A stretch of DNA of 15,985 nucleotides. Origin: Bacillota bacterium (GTDB taxonomy: Bacteria; Bacillota; Clostridia; Acetivibrionales; DTU013). The stretch spans positions 1 through 15,985 of the forward strand of contig JAEZLF010000292.1 in assembly GCA_023435925.1 (NCBI GenBank), given 5' to 3'. This document shows positions 14,771 to 15,985 of this stretch, one piece after another. The notes beneath the pieces are model-generated. The model made no database searches. It was given only the letters and a program-made list of their open reading frames with translations, and had not been told where the DNA came from. The stretch's first letter is position 1. Each line of letters starts with the position of its first letter. The position numbers and the translations under genes were made by a program.

Positions 14771-15647
14771 ACCGGGAGATTGCAAGAAACATTGATACCG
14801 ATCATATCCCAGTGCGGCGGTTATGTGCATTGTTGGAGACCTTTGCATTAAAACATTCCTCCAAACAGATTGCAGACCTGCTGGAAAAGGCTGAAAACGA
14901 GGAGGCTTCCTACAGACAGTTCCTCCTGAATGTCCTCGAGACCGAAGTCAGGGGACGTAATGAGCGTCGACGAAAACGCAACTATTCTGCAGCCCATTTC
15001 CCACCGAATGTACACCCACTTGAGGAATTCAATCCAGCAGAACTGGAATCTGGCATGACAGGGAGCCAGGTAAAGCAACTGAAGGAACTCACATGGCTTG
15101 ATACCTGTGGTAATATTGTCCTTGCTGGGCCACCTGGCCTTGGCAAGACTATGATACCAGTCGGACTTGGGCTTGAGGCAATCAACAACGGATATACCGC
15201 CTGCTTTGAAAAGATGGGGAACCTCATAAAAATACTGGACACTGCCGAAACTGAGCGTACTGCCGGATTCCGGCTTAAAAATATAAAAAAGCTCAGATGA
15301 TTATTATTGATGAGATTGGATACACACCGATATCACGCAGCCAGGCCAACAAGTTTTTTACATTCATCAGTGATACATATGAGACTTCCTCCATCGTCTT
15401 TACCACAAACAAGGAAATCACAGACTGGGCTGAGATGATGGGGGATCCGGTTCTCACTACTGCACTGCTTGACAGGATACTGCACCATGCCAAATGCTTT
15501 TCTTTCAGGGGAGAGTCATACCGGTTGAAACATCCGGAGCACTATTTGCCTGAAAAAACTCCTTACCATAAGCAGAAAAATCTGCCTACCCTATTTCAGA
15601 AAAAACTGCTTACCGGCCTTAGGAAAAAACTCCTTACCGTATACTGA
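14767..15647 (+). CDS. istB: IS21 helper ATPase IstB, split by a -1 frameshift
   Basis: IstB is the AAA+ regulator that selects target DNA and activates IstA. The first frame (14767-15300, 177 aa) carries Walker A AGPPGLGKT (121-128). The second frame (15297-15647) carries Walker B IIIDEIGY, sensor I VFTTNKE and LLDRILHHAKCF. The frames join without loss at A AAA AAG (15285-15291), which is in the correct X XXY YYZ phase; a -1 slip reads through to ...IKKAQMIIIDEIGY. This is either programmed frameshifting or a one-base loss in the A-run. The N-terminal sequence up to about residue 110 is typical of the family. The last about 30 residues (HKQKNLPTLFQKKLL...) are encoded by the right-end repeats of the IS. 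Confidence 0.85.
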
Positions 15648-15685
15648 AAAAAGTGCTTACCATACCTATGAAAAAACTGCTTGAC
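15550..15685 (-). repeat. Right terminal repeat array of the IS21 element
   Basis: Six inverted copies (aaaaaactNcttacc type) end at 15567, 15590, 15614, 15638, 15661 and 15685, a period of 23-24 bp. This mirrors the left array in number and spacing. The array overlaps the 3' end of istB. Confidence 0.85.
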
Positions 15686-15692
15686 TTTCACA

Positions 15693-15985
15693 ACCTCCAG
15701 TGCAATTTCGAGTGCATCTGCTGCAGCTGCAATGTTATGTTCCTGAAGCATTGTATTGAGCGTAAGGAGGGCATCACGCTTCTTATCTGACGGCAAATCC
15801 GACAGGTAATCTTGCCAGACCTCAGGGAGTTCCTGATAAAAGCCTGTATATTTAAGCACCGTAGGCCTTTTAGCCATCAGTGATATATATGGAAGCCAAT
15901 CCATGGATTCTCCATCTTTTCCATATAGCCTGCGATGGGTGACCACTGGGTTATACTTTACGTCGAGGATGGTGATGGTGTCGCT
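15693..15985 (-). pseudogene. C-terminal fragment of a second, different IS21 IstA
   Basis: The minus strand is open from the window edge: SDTITILDVKYNPVVTHRR, LYGKDGESMDWLPYI, AKRPTVLKYTGFYQELPEVW and a helical segment ending ALEIALEVV, where it runs into the end of the IS21 element. The pattern 'V-x-T-H-x-R-x-Y-G-K' and 'RP-x-x-L-K-Y-T-G-x-Y' is typical of the C-terminal part of IstA proteins from another IS21 subgroup. The upstream part lies outside the window. The insertion removed its last residues and stop. Confidence 0.75.

Larger units (their letters stand above)
12981..15692 (+). mobile_element. IS21-family insertion sequence
   Basis: The element is about 2.7 kb with istA and istB overlapping by ATGA, the hallmark of IS21. 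Ends read TGTG at 12981 and CACA at 15692 and contain arrays of related repeats in inverted orientation. Boundaries are inferred from these ends and from where the flanking recombinase and istA sequences break off. No matching target duplication is visible: the left flank is gggcata and the right flank is acctcca. Confidence 0.85.

Overview
The window looks like a piece of a low-GC Clostridia (Firmicutes) chromosome. The evidence is the smpB-ssrA pair, a clostridial-type tmRNA tag (AKNDNFALAAA), strong AGGAGG ribosome binding sites with GTG and TTG starts, and IS21 and serine-recombinase debris. The genus cannot be fixed from the sequence alone.

Layout. (1) 1-2364 is ordinary chromosome of moderate GC: the end of a DUF402 protein, three 60-bp tandem repeats, a PHP-domain phosphoesterase, a truncated Phd/YefM antitoxin on the minus strand, a near-consensus promoter and smpB. 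(2) 2383-3150 is ssrA (tmRNA). Its T-loop is interrupted by a predicted group I intron of about 371 nt, leaving a 17-nt second exon. (3) 3151-5891 is very AT-rich. It holds a decayed minus-strand ORF resembling a LAGLIDADG-type homing endonuclease, then a two-gene cassette: a small unknown protein and a SAMHD1/dGTPase-like HD phosphohydrolase. The segment ends in a second, diverged copy of the last part of the intron plus tmRNA exon 2. The two copies look like attachment-site repeats of an island that uses the intron-bearing tmRNA gene as its target. (4) 5902-12418 follows that repeat: a terminator, then a tightly packed operon of a NurA-like nuclease, a HerA-like pumping ATPase, a GHKL (Hsp90/MORC-type) ATPase and a radical SAM protein. 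The last gene is interrupted by an in-frame TGA. (5) 12710-15985 is mobile-element wreckage: a broken serine recombinase, an IS21-family element with six terminal repeats at each end and an istB carrying an A AAA AAG shift site, and the end of a second istA.

Interpretation (inference). The tmRNA gene appears to be an integration hot spot with stacked cargo. The first cargo unit may act through dNTP hydrolysis. The second resembles a DNA-processing or defence machine in which HerA would drive or load NurA, with the GHKL ATPase as a switch or clamp; the role of the radical SAM protein is unknown. I do not recognise the four-gene combination as a named system, and it is the best candidate here for something undescribed. 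The tmRNA intron, its partial duplicate and the neighbouring endonuclease-like remnant form a second unusual story.
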